Of a stretch of 64,000 bases of DNA, positions 33,370 to 43,920 are shown one piece after another (the stretch's first letter is position 1; the number at the start of each line of letters is the position of its first letter). The DNA is from Paenibacillus oceani. Lineage in GTDB: Bacteria; Bacillota; Bacilli; Paenibacillales; NBRC-103111. A program made the translations under genes and the position numbers. The stretch covers positions 104,948 to 168,947 of the forward strand of contig NZ_JACXJA010000022.1 in NCBI RefSeq assembly GCF_014705615.1. Reading direction: 5' to 3'. The notes beneath the pieces were generated by a model. That model did no database searches. It saw only the letters and a list, made by a program, of their open reading frames with translations, and was not told where the DNA came from.

Positions 33370-33641
33370 TCGTCTCTCCTCCCGAAATTTCAATCGAATA
33401 TCCCCACTATATTTCAATATGACAAAAGGTGTCAACAATGAACGAGTATACTGGATTTATCGGCATAGGCGAAGACATCGGCATCGAAGAAGACACCGGC
33501 ACGGCATCGACATGTAATCAGCCTCGAATCGGAGCCGGCTGTGCCCGAATAGCCCCGGCAAGCACTGGGGACGCGGTATTGGCTAGCTCAAGCGCCGGGT
33601 TGCCGCTAAATGCTCGAAATGAATGAAAAGGAGAGATTCGG

Positions 33642-34526
33642 ATGAAATCAACGAAACCGTTAGCCGGAAAAGTGGCCGTCGTCGCAGGAGGGACGCGCGG
33701 ATGCGGGAGAGGCATTTCCATTATGCTGGGCGAAGCGGGCGCGACCGTTTACGTGACCGGCCGGAGTGTGAGAGGGCATGCGGCGACGGCCGGCAGGCCC
33801 GAGACGATCGAAGAGACGGCGGAGCTTATCCGCGCCAGGGGCGGACAGGCAATTGCCGTACGCACCGACCATACCGTAGAAGCGGAAGTGAAGTCGCTGT
33901 TTGAGCGTGTCCAGGACGAGCAGGACGGCCGGCTCGACATCCTCGTTAACGATATATGGGGAGGCGATTCCTTGACCCAATGGGAGACGCTGTTCTGGAA
34001 CCATTCGCTCGACGACGGTTTGCTAATGCAGCAGCGCGCGGTTACCACTCATCTGATTACGAGCCATTACGGCGCTCCTTTGATGGTTGCCCGCAAACAA
34101 GGGCTGATCGTGGAGATCACCGACGGCTGTGACTACCGGTACCGGGGGAATTTGTATTACAGCCTCGCCAAAATCAGCACGATCCATCTCGCGCAGGCGA
34201 TGGCGGCCGATTTGCAGCCTTACGGCGTAACGGCGCTCGCGCTGACGCCCGGCTTTTTACGCTCGGAAGCAATGCTGGATCTGTTCGGCGTAACCGAGAG
34301 CAATTGGCGGGATGCAATCGCACAGGACGTGCATTTCGCCCAGTCGGAGACGCCTGCGTATATCGGCAAAGCGGTTGCCGCTCTCGTTGCCGATCCGAAC
34401 GTTGCCGCCAAGTCGGGGAAGGCGCTCATGTCCGGGGATTTGGCGGAGGAGTATGGATTTACGGATGCGGACGGCACGCAGCCGAACTGGAATGCGTACT
34501 ACAAGAAGACATTTGCGGACCAATAA
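33642..34526 (+). CDS. Short-chain dehydrogenase/reductase
   Basis: 294 residues, a Rossmann-fold SDR. The nucleotide loop reads AGGTRGCGRGIS (GxxxGxG type), and RLDILVNDIWGG replaces the usual NNAG. The catalytic region has VEITDGCDYRYRG and YYSLAKIS (Tyr-x-x-x-Lys). ALTPGFLRSEAM follows, the usual PG motif. Substrate-loop insertions (about 115-135 and the C-terminal tail) make it longer than the classical 250 residues. AAGGAGAG precedes the ATG. Substrate unknown. Probably controlled by the divergent WYL regulator. Confidence 0.92.
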   Translation: MKSTKPLAGKVAVVAGGTRGCGRGISIMLGEAGATVYVTGRSVRGHAATAGRPETIEETAELIRARGGQAIAVRTDHTVEAEVKSLFERVQDEQDGRLDILVNDIWGGDSLTQWETLFWNHSLDDGLLMQQRAVTTHLITSHYGAPLMVARKQGLIVEITDGCDYRYRGNLYYSLAKISTIHLAQAMAADLQPYGVTALALTPGFLRSEAMLDLFGVTESNWRDAIAQDVHFAQSETPAYIGKAVAALVADPNVAAKSGKALMSGDLAEEYGFTDADGTQPNWNAYYKKTFADQ

Positions 34527-34921
34527 ACAGGCGGCCGCAGCAGACGGGGGACGCTGCCGCCCGCCCGCGCTGCGGCCGAATTGCGTAAGGTCACCCGGCG
34601 AGCGGCAAGGGTCCCGTATGCCGGCAGCTATAGCGACCGACCTGCTTGCAGCCGGCAAAGTTCCCGGCTTGACGGCGTCCTTCCCAGCCGGCAGCGCAGC
34701 GTGAAGCGGAAGAACGGCGGACCCGCACGTCGTTCGACCTTCGTTTCAACCGTTCGGAGAAGGGAGGCAGACTCCTTCGCCGCACCGGCTTCGGCATCTA
34801 TGCCAAACGCATTATTTTTTGCATAACCGGCATCTTTCGAGTTTTTTTCCAGCCCGATCCTTGATACAATGAAAACGCTGTTACCGTATCCATACAGTCG
34901 GTTTCAAGAGGGAGCTTGGGG
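34527..34921. other. GC-rich intergenic region with an inverted repeat and a promoter-like element
   Basis: CGGCCGCAGC (34532-34541) faces GCTGCGGCCG (34569-34578), a 10-bp perfect stem just after the SDR stop with no T-run. A TACAAT element (34865-34870) is a plausible -10 for the kinase gene, with T-rich sequence upstream. Nothing else is supported in these 395 bp. Confidence 0.55.
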
Positions 34922-37468
34922 ATGGAAATCATAGCGGAAACCTATAACGGCTGGCTTATTTTGTTTTCTTTTGCGGTTGCTGTCGTATCTTCCTATACGG
35001 TCGTCACCTTGATCGGCAGGCTCGGGTATCGCAAAGACCAGCTTCGTATTTTCACCTCCGCATTTATGAACAGCATCGGTTTATGGGCCGTCCATTACAT
35101 CGCTTTGACGGCTTACGGACTTCCGCTTCCCGCCGATCAGCTCTTTCCGTTTTTTTTCTTGTCCGTCACCATCTCCTTTTGTACGTCCTATGCCGCGATG
35201 AGTTTATTCTCGGGGAGTTCGCCCGGCCAGGATAATCTGATCGCCGGCAGCCTATTGATCGGCAGCGGAATTATGGCAATCCCGTTCATCGGGATGCAGG
35301 CGTTACGCGTCTACACCGAGGTCGAGTACGATCCGCTCTGGATCGGCTTCGCCTGGCTTCTGGCGTCGGTGGACGCTTATTCGTCGGTATGGCTCGCTTA
35401 CCGGCTAAGGCGTCACGGGTTCGTCTGGCGGCTTGCCTGCTCGTTCCTGATGGGGATCGGGATTATCGGCGTCCACTTTACTTTCATATACGGAACGACC
35501 TTTCGCTCGACGATGCCGGGGATGGAGTCTTGGTCCATTTCGGTCAATCAATTATTTGCAAGCGCTGTAGGCATGGCCGCCCTGTTCATCTTGGGCATAT
35601 GCGTCATGATGGTGCTGGTCAACCAGCGTCTGCGGGAGGCGGAGCAGAAGTTCAGCTCGTTGTTCGAGAACAGTCCTGATCTGGTGTTGTTCATCGATCG
35701 GGAAGGAGATATCGTCCGCTCCAACCCGAAAGCGTCGGAAATCGCAGGGTACGACCGTTCCGAGCTGACCGGACGCAAGCTGATCGAGCTCATCTCCCCC
35801 GAGGAGCGGAAGCAGGCGCAGGAGAGCTTCATTAAAGCGATGTCGGGTTATGGGCATGAGCTGGAAATCGGAGTTGTCGCCAAGTCCGGGGAACGGGTGG
35901 AGCTGTGGGTGTCTTCGATCCCGATGATCTTTGACGGTATCCGGGAAGGGATATGCGTCATCGCCAAAAACATTACGGCCGACAAAAAGATGAAAGAAGA
36001 GCTCAAAAGACTGACCGAGCGGCACGAGCTGATTTTGAACACGATGGTGGACGGCGTGTACGGTCTCGATATGGACCGCAGGACCGTATTCTGGAACAAA
36101 GCGGCGGAAGCGATGACCGGATTTGCGGCAGAAGAGCTGATCGGCCGAAAAGCACACGGCTATGTGCATCATTCGTACCCGGACGGCTCTCCTTACGAGG
36201 AGGACGACTGTCCGGTGTACTCCGTGCTGGAAGATCCCAGAACGCATACCATATCCGAGGATATGCTGTGGAGGAAGGACGGCACTTCCTTTTTCGTCGA
36301 ATATACCGTTAGTCCGATCGTAGGCTCCAGTTCGGATTCGGCTGCCGCGGTAGTCACCTTTCGGGATATTACGGAAAGAAAACGGCACGAGAAGGCTTTG
36401 CTCCAGAGCGAAGCCCAATACCGGACGCTAGTGGAAAATTTGCCGGATGCGCTGATCGTCGTCAAGGAGGACAAGAGCGTGTACGCAAACGATACGGCGG
36501 TCCGGATGCTTGGAGGGAGCCGGAAGGAAGACGTGCTGCGCAGAACCGTGTTCGAGAAGCTGAGCCCGGAATGCATGGAGCTCGACCGGCTGATCCAGGC
36601 TCCCGAACGCGAGGAGCAGTTGCCGCTGCAATCGAGCGAGCATCGATTCAAACGGCCGGACGGACAGATGCGCGACATCGATATCATTACGTTCTCCGCC
36701 TGGTATGAAGGCAGTCCGGCCCGGTACATGCTGATGCGCGACGTGACGGAGCTGAAGCAGGCGAGAGAGCTGATTCAGCGTTCGGAGAAGCTTGCGGTAG
36801 CGGGAGAGCTCGCCGCCGGTATCGCGCATGAGATCCGCAATCCGCTGACGGCGATCAAAGGATTCATTCAGCTGATGAAGGAACGGATAGCGCCGAGCTA
36901 TTACGAGGTGATCCAATCGGAGATTAGCCGGATCGAGCTCATTACCGGCGAATTGCTCATGCTCTCAAGGCCGCAGGCGATTCTGTACCAGCCGCGGAAT
37001 ATGGCGGTGCTGCTCGATCACGTGGCCACCTTGCTCGAGACGCAGGCGATCATGTGCAATGTGGTCATCGTTCGCCGCTATAATACGGCCTCACTGAACG
37101 TGAGCTGTGACGAGAACCAGGTCAAGCAGGTGTTTATCAATCTGGTGAAAAATGCGATCGAGGCGATGCCGGAAGGAGGGACCGTTACTCTGGAGGCGCG
37201 GATGGAGGCGGATGAGCTGCTGATTGCCGTGCGCGACGAAGGAATCGGCATCCCCGAAGACAAACTGGGCAAGCTCGGCCAGCCTTTTTATACGACCAAG
37301 GATAAAGGGACCGGTCTTGGACTGATGATCAGCATGAATATTATCGAGCATCATGAGGGGCGGGTTCGGGTGTACAGTCAGGTCGGTAAAGGAACGGAGT
37401 TCCAGGTGCTGCTGCCGGTCGTCCGTCCTCCCGAGACTGCGGCGGAACACGGCTTCCCGCTGAATTGA
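34922..37468 (+). CDS. MHYT-PAS sensor histidine kinase
   Basis: 848 residues. The N-terminal ~245 residues hold about seven membrane helices with degenerate MHYT motifs (WAVHYIALTAYG, GIMAIPFIGMQAL, GVHFTFIYG), a putative metal or gas sensor. Three PAS domains follow (about 250-370, 375-500, 505-620). HisKA has GELAAGIAHEIRNPLTAIKG (His near 635), and HATPase has VKNAIEAMPEGG, DEGIGIPEDKLGKLGQPF and KGTGLGLMIS. This kinase core is of the KinA/KinE type that can feed the sporulation phosphorelay. ATG 34922 is 7 nt after GGAG; TTG 34916 is less likely. No response regulator is adjacent. Confidence 0.92.
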   Translation: MEIIAETYNGWLILFSFAVAVVSSYTVVTLIGRLGYRKDQLRIFTSAFMNSIGLWAVHYIALTAYGLPLPADQLFPFFFLSVTISFCTSYAAMSLFSGSSPGQDNLIAGSLLIGSGIMAIPFIGMQALRVYTEVEYDPLWIGFAWLLASVDAYSSVWLAYRLRRHGFVWRLACSFLMGIGIIGVHFTFIYGTTFRSTMPGMESWSISVNQLFASAVGMAALFILGICVMMVLVNQRLREAEQKFSSLFENSPDLVLFIDREGDIVRSNPKASEIAGYDRSELTGRKLIELISPEERKQAQESFIKAMSGYGHELEIGVVAKSGERVELWVSSIPMIFDGIREGICVIAKNITADKKMKEELKRLTERHELILNTMVDGVYGLDMDRRTVFWNKAAEAMTGFAAEELIGRKAHGYVHHSYPDGSPYEEDDCPVYSVLEDPRTHTISEDMLWRKDGTSFFVEYTVSPIVGSSSDSAAAVVTFRDITERKRHEKALLQSEAQYRTLVENLPDALIVVKEDKSVYANDTAVRMLGGSRKEDVLRRTVFEKLSPECMELDRLIQAPEREEQLPLQSSEHRFKRPDGQMRDIDIITFSAWYEGSPARYMLMRDVTELKQARELIQRSEKLAVAGELAAGIAHEIRNPLTAIKGFIQLMKERIAPSYYEVIQSEISRIELITGELLMLSRPQAILYQPRNMAVLLDHVATLLETQAIMCNVVIVRRYNTASLNVSCDENQVKQVFINLVKNAIEAMPEGGTVTLEARMEADELLIAVRDEGIGIPEDKLGKLGQPFYTTKDKGTGLGLMISMNIIEHHEGRVRVYSQVGKGTEFQVLLPVVRPPETAAEHGFPLN

Positions 37469-37500
37469 GCTTACGGGCCGTCTCTCCTGGCCGTAAGCTC
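37467..37500. terminator. Bidirectional hairpin between kinase and chemotaxis receptor
   Basis: GAGCTTACGGGCC and GGCCGTAAGCTC form a 10-12-bp stem around GTCTCTCCT. It covers the kinase stop and the last codons of the convergent receptor, so one hairpin may end both transcripts. No strong T-run. Confidence 0.6.
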
Positions 37501-39216
37501 CGTATCGTAAGGTGTCCGGAACTTGCCGATCTCGCCGAACAGGCCGGCTGCCAGCTCGTGCATCGCACCCGCCTGCTCGGCCACTTGCCGGACCGATTCG
37601 TTCTGCTCGGTCGAGGCCGAGTTCACTTCCTGAACGCCTGCGGCTGTCTCCTCCGCGATTGCGGCTACGTGCTGAATCGTGCCGATCAGGCTGACGCTGG
37701 CTTCTTCACCCCGCACCACCATCGCGTGAATCAGCTCGGTCTGACCGCTCAGGCCGGCGATCGATTGCTGAATCGTCCGGAACGATTCCAGCGTATCGCC
37801 CACCTTGCCGGATTGCGCCCGCGACGCCGCCCCGGCTGCCGCCATCTGACTCCGCACCTCCGCCATCTGCTGCTGCAAGGACCCGACGATCCCCGCGATC
37901 GACTGGGCCGACGTTTTCGTCTGCTCGGCCAGCTGTCTCACCTCGTCCGCGATGACGAGAAACCCTTTGCCGTGCTGGCCGGCGCGAGCCGCTTCAATCG
38001 AAGCGTTCAGCGACAGAACGTTTGTCTGGCTCGCAATCTCCGTAATTGCCTGAACGATTTTCGTAATATGGGCCGTGTCCGCAACGAACGTCTCGACTGC
38101 CAGATCGGCTTGCCTCAGCAGCCGATCGGCCGTCTCCGCCGCATCCTGGAGCTCCGATACTTTGGCGGCTCCTTGATCTGCATACTCCCCGGTTTGTCCG
38201 CTTAACCGTTTCATCTCGTCGGCGGACCGGGAGATCGCCTCGATTTGACCGCCCAGTTCGGAGACGAGCTGGGCGCTTCGCTCGACGTGGGAGGCCTGCT
38301 GATCCGCCCCTTGCGCGATCTCGCCGATTGCCTTCAGCACATCGCTGCTGACAGACGAGGTCGTCTGGGCGAACCGGCTGAATCCGGAAGAGCGGCCGTT
38401 CAGCTCGACGCCGATCTCCCGCATACGGACCAGCATCGTGCTGACGTTATCCATCATCTTGTCGAATCCCCGGCTGAGCTGCCCCAGCTCATCGTGGGCG
38501 CTGGAGCCGATGCGGTGCCGCAAATCACCTTCCCCGATCAATCCCATCGCCTGCTTCATCTTATGGATCGGCTTCTGGAACGAACGAATGATGTACAGCG
38601 ATACAAGGAGAGCCAGCATAACGGCCGCTGCGGATACGTATAGCGCAATGGCCTTTACCTGCTTCGAGAGCTGTTCCGAACGCTGCATCGAGGCTGCGGC
38701 CGATTCCGTATACTTTCTATTAAATAAGTCGGCTTGCTCGAATATGTATTCTTTATGTACTTGCGACAAGGAGAACTGCTGATCCAACAGGCGTCCGGCT
38801 TCGCTGGCCGGGGCGCTGCGAAGCGTGTCCAGAGCGGCATGAAACGTGGAAGTGAATTCGCCGGAGACGGTCACCAGCGTGGCGCTCCATTTCCTTTCCT
38901 CCGAGCTGGAGGCCGTATCGGCGATCTGCTTGACATGCTCCGCGAACGATTTCTCGATCTGCTCATACGAGGCCGCATGGTCTTCCTGTCTCGTGACGAC
39001 GAGCCCCGCGTGTAAAGAGGCCAGCTCCAGCACTTCCTGCTTCATCTTCATCGCAAGCAGCTGCTTTTCGGTTTCCGCGTTCTGCAGGGCGATTTGCCGC
39101 TCGATCTCGGCTTGCATATACGTTTGAAATCCGACGGTTCCCGTCAGCGCAAGAACGATCGCGGCAAAGCCGGCGGCGAGCTTAAAGCGCATCGTAACTC
39201 CCCGGGGTTTCCCCAT
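37471..39216 (-). CDS. Methyl-accepting chemotaxis protein
   Basis: 581 residues. A membrane segment near the N-terminus ([20 protein letters not shown]), then a four-helix-bundle ligand domain (about 30-190). A second membrane segment ([21 protein letters not shown]) is followed by HAMP and a long signalling domain. The hairpin tip reads [20 protein letters not shown], with [20 protein letters not shown] following. AAGGAG lies 7 nt before ATG 39216, so the extra 13 codons upstream are rejected. It ends 2 bp from the convergent MHYT kinase. Signal unknown. Confidence 0.94.
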   Translation of the reverse strand: MGKPRGVTMRFKLAAGFAAIVLALTGTVGFQTYMQAEIERQIALQNAETEKQLLAMKMKQEVLELASLHAGLVVTRQEDHAASYEQIEKSFAEHVKQIADTASSSEERKWSATLVTVSGEFTSTFHAALDTLRSAPASEAGRLLDQQFSLSQVHKEYIFEQADLFNRKYTESAAASMQRSEQLSKQVKAIALYVSAAAVMLALLVSLYIIRSFQKPIHKMKQAMGLIGEGDLRHRIGSSAHDELGQLSRGFDKMMDNVSTMLVRMREIGVELNGRSSGFSRFAQTTSSVSSDVLKAIGEIAQGADQQASHVERSAQLVSELGGQIEAISRSADEMKRLSGQTGEYADQGAAKVSELQDAAETADRLLRQADLAVETFVADTAHITKIVQAITEIASQTNVLSLNASIEAARAGQHGKGFLVIADEVRQLAEQTKTSAQSIAGIVGSLQQQMAEVRSQMAAAGAASRAQSGKVGDTLESFRTIQQSIAGLSGQTELIHAMVVRGEEASVSLIGTIQHVAAIAEETAAGVQEVNSASTEQNESVRQVAEQAGAMHELAAGLFGEIGKFRTPYDTELTARRDGP

Positions 39217-39415
39217 CCAAAACTCCTTCTTTACAAATGCTGTGCGCTGCATCAAGCAGGTCTCCCCTTCCCATATCTTTCTAATGTCAGGTTCACACTC
39301 AGTATAGGAAAGGATCGTTAACGGACCGCCCGTTTTTTGTTAACGGATTGTAAATGTTGAGAAACGCAGACGCCCCGGCGGTTACGGCGAGAGTCTGAAA
39401 CAAATATCGAAATAT

Positions 39416-39443
39416 TTAACACTCCGTTTACAAAACATTAAAA
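39416..39443 (+). promoter_or_regulatory. Putative Pho box array upstream of pstS
   Basis: TTAACA (39416-39421), TTTACA (39427-39432) and TTAAAA (39438-39443) are spaced exactly 11 bp apart. A -10-like TAGAAT follows at 39464-39469. The position and periodicity match the PhoP-binding core known for Bacillus pst promoters. Confidence 0.8.
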
Positions 39444-39527
39444 TTGCGAAAACATAGCGGCACTAGAATAAGTTTTGTAGGCAACAAGCAACATAAAAAA
39501 ACGAACTGAAGCGAAGGAGTGGTCGAG

Positions 39528-40517
39528 TTGTTAAGCAACACGATGCGTAAAGGAACGATTATGATGTCTTCCGCGGTACTGGCTTTGACTCTTGCGGCAT
39601 GCGGACAAAAACCGGCGGACGATAACAAGACGAGCGGAGGAGCGACTCCTGCGCCGACAAAAACCGAAGCGCCGAAACTTAGCGGAGAAATTAAAATCGA
39701 CGGCTCTTCCACCGTATATCCGATCTCTCAAGCTGTTGCGGAAGAGTTTATGAAGAAAAATAAAGACGTAAAAGTAACGGTCGGCTTCGCCGGCAGCTCG
39801 GCAGGCATCAAAAAGCTGCTAAATAAAGAAATCGACATCGCCGACGCTTCCAAGCTGATGAAACAGGAAGAAATCGACGCGATTAAAGCGAAAGGCGACG
39901 ACGTCGTCAAAATGCCGGTAGCCTTCGACGGAATTACAGTCGTCGTAAACTCGCAAAACGACTGGGCCAAAGATATTACCGTAGCCGAGCTGAAGAAAAT
40001 TTGGGAGAAAGACAGCAAAATTACGAAGTGGAGCGAAGTTCGCGCCGGATGGCCGGATCAGCCGATCAAATTGTACGGTCCGGGAACGGCTTCGGGTACG
40101 TTCGAGTACTTCACCGAGGCGGTCAACGGCAAAGCGAAGGAATCCCGCAGCGACTTTACGCCTTCCGAGGATGACAACGTATTGGTCAAAGGCGTAACGG
40201 GCGACAAAAATGCGATGGCTTACTTCGGTTACGCCTACTACCTCGAGAACAAGGACAAGCTCAAGGCGCTCGCGATCAAAGTCGACGACAACGCACCGGC
40301 AATCGCGCCTACGGCAAAAACGATCGAAGACGGCACGTACAAGCCGCTTTCCCGTCAAATCTACATGTACCCGCTGAAATCGGCGCTGGACCGTCCGGAA
40401 GTGAAAGAGTTCATCAAGTACTATATGAGCGAAGACGGCAAAAAGCTGGTGGAATCGGTCGGTTACGTAAAACTGACGCAAAATCTGTACGACGAAAACT
40501 TGAAGCACGTGAAATAA
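39528..40517 (+). CDS. pstS: Phosphate ABC transporter, substrate-binding lipoprotein
   Basis: 329 residues. Lipoprotein signal with lipobox LAAC (Cys 25) followed by a short T/P/A-rich linker. The phosphate-binding loops are clear: KIDGSSTVYPISQAVAEEF, FAGSSAGIKK and GPGTASGTFEYF. AAGGAG (39514-39519) is 8 nt before TTG 39528; the GTG at 39519 overlaps the ribosome site and is unlikely. It captures phosphate outside the membrane for PstCAB. First gene of pstSCAB-phoU, with a Pho-box promoter immediately upstream. Confidence 0.97.
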   Translation: MLSNTMRKGTIMMSSAVLALTLAACGQKPADDNKTSGGATPAPTKTEAPKLSGEIKIDGSSTVYPISQAVAEEFMKKNKDVKVTVGFAGSSAGIKKLLNKEIDIADASKLMKQEEIDAIKAKGDDVVKMPVAFDGITVVVNSQNDWAKDITVAELKKIWEKDSKITKWSEVRAGWPDQPIKLYGPGTASGTFEYFTEAVNGKAKESRSDFTPSEDDNVLVKGVTGDKNAMAYFGYAYYLENKDKLKALAIKVDDNAPAIAPTAKTIEDGTYKPLSRQIYMYPLKSALDRPEVKEFIKYYMSEDGKKLVESVGYVKLTQNLYDENLKHVK

Positions 40518-40623
40518 GTTGAATCAAAGACGGTTATACCGTGGCTACTCATGGCTATGCAAGGCCGGGGCACTGCCGCGGTATTGCCGTGTTCGACAAG
40601 CCACTTTCAGTAGGGGGCGTACA

Positions 40624-41550
40624 ATGCAGAGCACGCAAAATATGGAGAAACCGCTCAACTTAAAAATGAAAAAAAAGCTGATTTCGTCGGATGCAATTAT
40701 GCCGAAGCTTCTGTTCCTGTTTGGCATGCTATCGATTTTGACGACAGTCGGAATTGTCTTGATCTTGCTGCTCGAGTCGGGAAAGTTTTTTGCCAAAGTG
40801 CCGATTTGGGAATTTTTCACGGGCACGAAATGGACTCCGCTGTTTAACGATCCGCAATTCGGCGTATTGCCGTTAATTGTCGGTTCTTTGATGGTTACTC
40901 TTATCGCGAGTATCGTCGCTTTGCCGATCGGAATCGGCAGCGCCATCTATTTAAGCGAATATGCGCCGCAGAAGGTTCGCTCCTTCTTGAAGCCGGTGCT
41001 GGAAATTTTGGCCGGCGTTCCTACGATTGTGTACGGTTTTTTCGCACTGACGTTCGTCACGCCGATCATTCGTTATTTGCTGCCGCAAACCGATATGTTT
41101 AATGCGCTAAGCGCAGGAATCGTCGTCGGCATTATGATCGTTCCGATGATTTCCTCGCTCAGTGAAGACGCCATGGCGGCCGTACCCCAGTCTCTGAGAA
41201 ATGCCGCGTATGCGCTTGGCTCTACCAAGCTGGAAGTATCGACGAAAATTGTCGTCCCGGCTGCTTTCTCCGGTATTGTCGCTTCGTGCGTGCTCGGACT
41301 GTCCAGAGCGATCGGCGAAACGATGATCGTCACACTGGCTGCCGGCGCTTTGCCGAACATGTCGTTTAACCCGCTCAAGAGCATCGAGACACTGACCGCT
41401 TATATCGTGTCGGTAAGCTCCGGGGATACGACATACGGATCGGTTGAATATTTGACGATTTATGCGGTGGGCATCACGCTGTTTGCCCTTACGCTCGGAA
41501 TGAATATTATCGCGGGTTACATCGCCAGAAAATTCAGGGAGGAATATTGA
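40624..41550 (+). CDS. pstC: Phosphate ABC transporter permease PstC
   Basis: 308 residues with six predicted membrane helices. The inner-membrane coupling motif reads [22 protein letters not shown], and [18 protein letters not shown] follows. GGGGGCG lies a few bases before ATG 40624; the open frame extends back to 40519 but without a ribosome site. The stop TGA overlaps the pstA start (ATG 41550), showing translational coupling. Partner of PstA in the transmembrane channel. Confidence 0.97.
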   Translation: MQSTQNMEKPLNLKMKKKLISSDAIMPKLLFLFGMLSILTTVGIVLILLLESGKFFAKVPIWEFFTGTKWTPLFNDPQFGVLPLIVGSLMVTLIASIVALPIGIGSAIYLSEYAPQKVRSFLKPVLEILAGVPTIVYGFFALTFVTPIIRYLLPQTDMFNALSAGIVVGIMIVPMISSLSEDAMAAVPQSLRNAAYALGSTKLEVSTKIVVPAAFSGIVASCVLGLSRAIGETMIVTLAAGALPNMSFNPLKSIETLTAYIVSVSSGDTTYGSVEYLTIYAVGITLFALTLGMNIIAGYIARKFREEY

Positions 41551-42416
41551 TGAACGCTTTTCCCGAGGATCGCAACCTGGCCAAGCGAAAGCGCAAAAAC
41601 AAAATATTCCAGACTCTGTTTTTGATGTCGACCTGTTTTGGCGTCGTTGCGCTCGCGTTATTGCTGATACAAGTGTTAAGTCAAGGAATCGGCTGGCTGA
41701 ATTGGGATTTCCTAACCAACTTTTCATCGCGGATTCCGGAAAATGCCGGATTCAAAGCGGCCATATTCGGTACGCTGTGGATGATGTCCATTACGGCTCC
41801 GCTGACGTTTATCATCGGGGTAGCGACGGCGATTTACCTGGAAGAATACGCCAAGGATACGAGGCTGAGCCGGATTATCCAGACCAACATCTCGAATCTC
41901 GCCGGCGTGCCGTCAATCGTCTTCGGCTTGCTCGGCTTGACGATATTCGTCCGCCTGTTCGGATTTGGCAACAGCATCTTATCCGGCGGCCTGACGATGA
42001 CGCTGCTCGTGCTTCCGATCATTATCGTCGCTTCCCAGGAGGCGATCAAAGCAGTCCCGATGTCGCTTCGCCATGCTTCGTTCGCGATGGGTGCGAACCG
42101 CTGGCAGACCGTGCTGCGCGTCGTGCTGCCGTCCGCCTTCCCGGGCATTCTGACCGGTACGATCTTGTCGATGTCCCGGGCGATCGGGGAGACGGCGCCG
42201 CTGATCGTTATCGGAGCGGTCGGCTACATCGCCTTTACACCGGAAAGCTTCTTCAGTCAGTTTACCGTTATGCCGATTCAAATATACGGCTGGGCGAGCT
42301 TGCCGAAGGCCGAGTTCCAAAATGTCGCAGCCGCCGGTATTATCGTTCTGCTGATCGCACTACTCGGCATGAACGCACTGGCGATCTACCTGCGTGGAAA
42401 ATTCCAGAAAAAGTGA
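41550..42416 (+). CDS. pstA: Phosphate ABC transporter permease PstA
   Basis: 288 residues, about six membrane helices. The coupling loop reads [20 protein letters not shown], followed by [20 protein letters not shown] basic N-terminal tail (KRKRKNKIF) is typical. AGGGAGG ends 7 nt before ATG 41550, which overlaps the pstC stop. Together with PstC it forms the phosphate channel driven by PstB. Confidence 0.97.
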   Translation: MNAFPEDRNLAKRKRKNKIFQTLFLMSTCFGVVALALLLIQVLSQGIGWLNWDFLTNFSSRIPENAGFKAAIFGTLWMMSITAPLTFIIGVATAIYLEEYAKDTRLSRIIQTNISNLAGVPSIVFGLLGLTIFVRLFGFGNSILSGGLTMTLLVLPIIIVASQEAIKAVPMSLRHASFAMGANRWQTVLRVVLPSAFPGILTGTILSMSRAIGETAPLIVIGAVGYIAFTPESFFSQFTVMPIQIYGWASLPKAEFQNVAAAGIIVLLIALLGMNALAIYLRGKFQKK

Positions 42417-42430
42417 CGGGGGGGCGCGAT

Positions 42431-43183
42431 ATGGCTATCGTAGATATTCACAATCTAGACTTGTACTATACCGAATTCCATGCTCTCAAAAAAGTAAACA
42501 TGGCGGTCGAGGCCGGCTCGATTACGGCATTTATCGGACCGTCAGGCTGCGGCAAATCTACGCTGCTTCGCACGCTGAACCGGATGAACGATATGACCAA
42601 GGGCGTCCGGATCGAAGGCGCCGTATCGATCAACGGCACGAATATTTATGACAAGGACGTGAACGTAGAGACGCTGCGCAAAAATGTCGGCATGGTGTTC
42701 CAGCAGCCGAACCCGTTCCCGAAGTCGATCTATGACAATGTGGCTTACGGTCCGCGCATTCACGGCATTACGAACAAGCAGGAGCTTGACGATATTGTCG
42801 AGAAAAGCTTGCGCTCCGCGGCTTTGTGGGAAGAAGTGAAAGATTATATGAAGAAATCGGCCTACGGCCTGTCCGGCGGCCAGCAGCAGCGGCTGTGCAT
42901 CGCCAGGGCGCTGGCGGTTAACCCGCAAATTTTGCTGATGGACGAACCGACCTCGGCGCTGGACCCGATCTCCACGCTTAAGATCGAAGAGCTGATCCAG
43001 GAGCTGAAAGAAACCTATACGATCATCATCGTAACCCACAACATGCAGCAGGCCGCGCGCGTCTCGAACCAGACCGCCTTTTTCCTGAACGGCGAAGTGA
43101 TCGAGTTCGCCGATACGGTCAAGTTGTTCTCCAACCCGGAGGATCAGCGCACGGAAGATTATATAACCGGTAGATTCGGTTAA
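42431..43183 (+). CDS. pstB: Phosphate ABC transporter ATPase PstB
   Basis: 250 residues. Walker [19 protein letters not shown]-loop [20 protein letters not shown], signature [15 protein letters not shown], Walker [14 protein letters not shown] and the switch His in [11 protein letters not shown]. The C-terminus EDYITGRFG is characteristic of PstB. It starts 14 bp after pstA. Confidence 0.98.
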   Translation: MAIVDIHNLDLYYTEFHALKKVNMAVEAGSITAFIGPSGCGKSTLLRTLNRMNDMTKGVRIEGAVSINGTNIYDKDVNVETLRKNVGMVFQQPNPFPKSIYDNVAYGPRIHGITNKQELDDIVEKSLRSAALWEEVKDYMKKSAYGLSGGQQQRLCIARALAVNPQILLMDEPTSALDPISTLKIEELIQELKETYTIIIVTHNMQQAARVSNQTAFFLNGEVIEFADTVKLFSNPEDQRTEDYITGRFG

Positions 43184-43202
43184 TCGGGGGGAATTTGCAG
43201 TT

Positions 43203-43865
43203 ATGATGACGAAACGGCAAAATTTCGATTCTTCGCTGGGCGATTTGCGCAAGCAGCTCATTGAGATGGGGAACATGGTGGAACAGGCGATTCTATCGTC
43301 GGTCCGTTCCTTGAAGGAAGGCAATCTGGAGCTGGCGCGCAGCGTGATCGCCCAGGATGCCGCCGTAAACGCGATTGAGGAGAGCATCGACGAGGCCGGC
43401 ACGCGGCTGATCGCGACCCAGCAGCCGGTAGCCAAAGATTTGCGCCGCATCTTGATCGCCTTCAAAATGGCCGGCGATCTGGAGCGGATGGCCGACCTTG
43501 CCGTCGATATCGCCAAAGTTACGCTGCGGATCGGCGAGGAGCCGCTCATCAAGCCGCTGGTCGACATCCCCCGGATGGCGGAAATCGTCCAGGTGATGAC
43601 TCGCGACAGCATCGAAGCTTACGTGAACGAAAACGTCGATCTCGCTTACCGGATGGCCAAGATGGACGACGACGTCGATCAGCTGCACAGCCAGATTTTG
43701 CGCGAGCTGTTCGGTTATATGGTGGAAAATCCGCGTACGATCAATCAGTCGCAGCTGTTGTGCTTCGTCAGCCGTTATTTGGAGCGGATGGCCGATCATG
43801 CAACGAATATCGGGGAAAGCGTCGTTTATCTGGTGAAGGGCAAACGTCCGGATCTGAACGCTTGA
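43203..43865 (+). CDS. phoU: Phosphate signalling protein PhoU
   Basis: 220 residues, two three-helix bundles with the repeated PhoU metal-binding pattern: ATQQPVAKDLRRILIAFKMAGDLERMADLA in the first half and CFVSRYLERMADHATNIGE in the second. PhoU links Pst transport status to the PhoR kinase and represses the Pho response when phosphate is ample. ATG 43203 and ATG 43206 are both possible; GGGGGG lies about 10 nt upstream. Last gene of the pst operon. Confidence 0.96.
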   Translation: MMTKRQNFDSSLGDLRKQLIEMGNMVEQAILSSVRSLKEGNLELARSVIAQDAAVNAIEESIDEAGTRLIATQQPVAKDLRRILIAFKMAGDLERMADLAVDIAKVTLRIGEEPLIKPLVDIPRMAEIVQVMTRDSIEAYVNENVDLAYRMAKMDDDVDQLHSQILRELFGYMVENPRTINQSQLLCFVSRYLERMADHATNIGESVVYLVKGKRPDLNA

Positions 43866-43920
43866 GTCCGGAACGGCGCCGTACGGATCTTAGATACAGA
43901 AGTAGCGGGCGGGGGAGTCG

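Noticed and set aside
33429..33626. 65-residue open frame between the WYL regulator and SDR
   Set aside because: No ribosome site, low-complexity G/I/D/E text, and it lies in the divergent promoter region.
42542..43612. 356-residue reverse open frame
   Set aside because: Spans pstB and phoU in antisense; no plausible start signal or domain.
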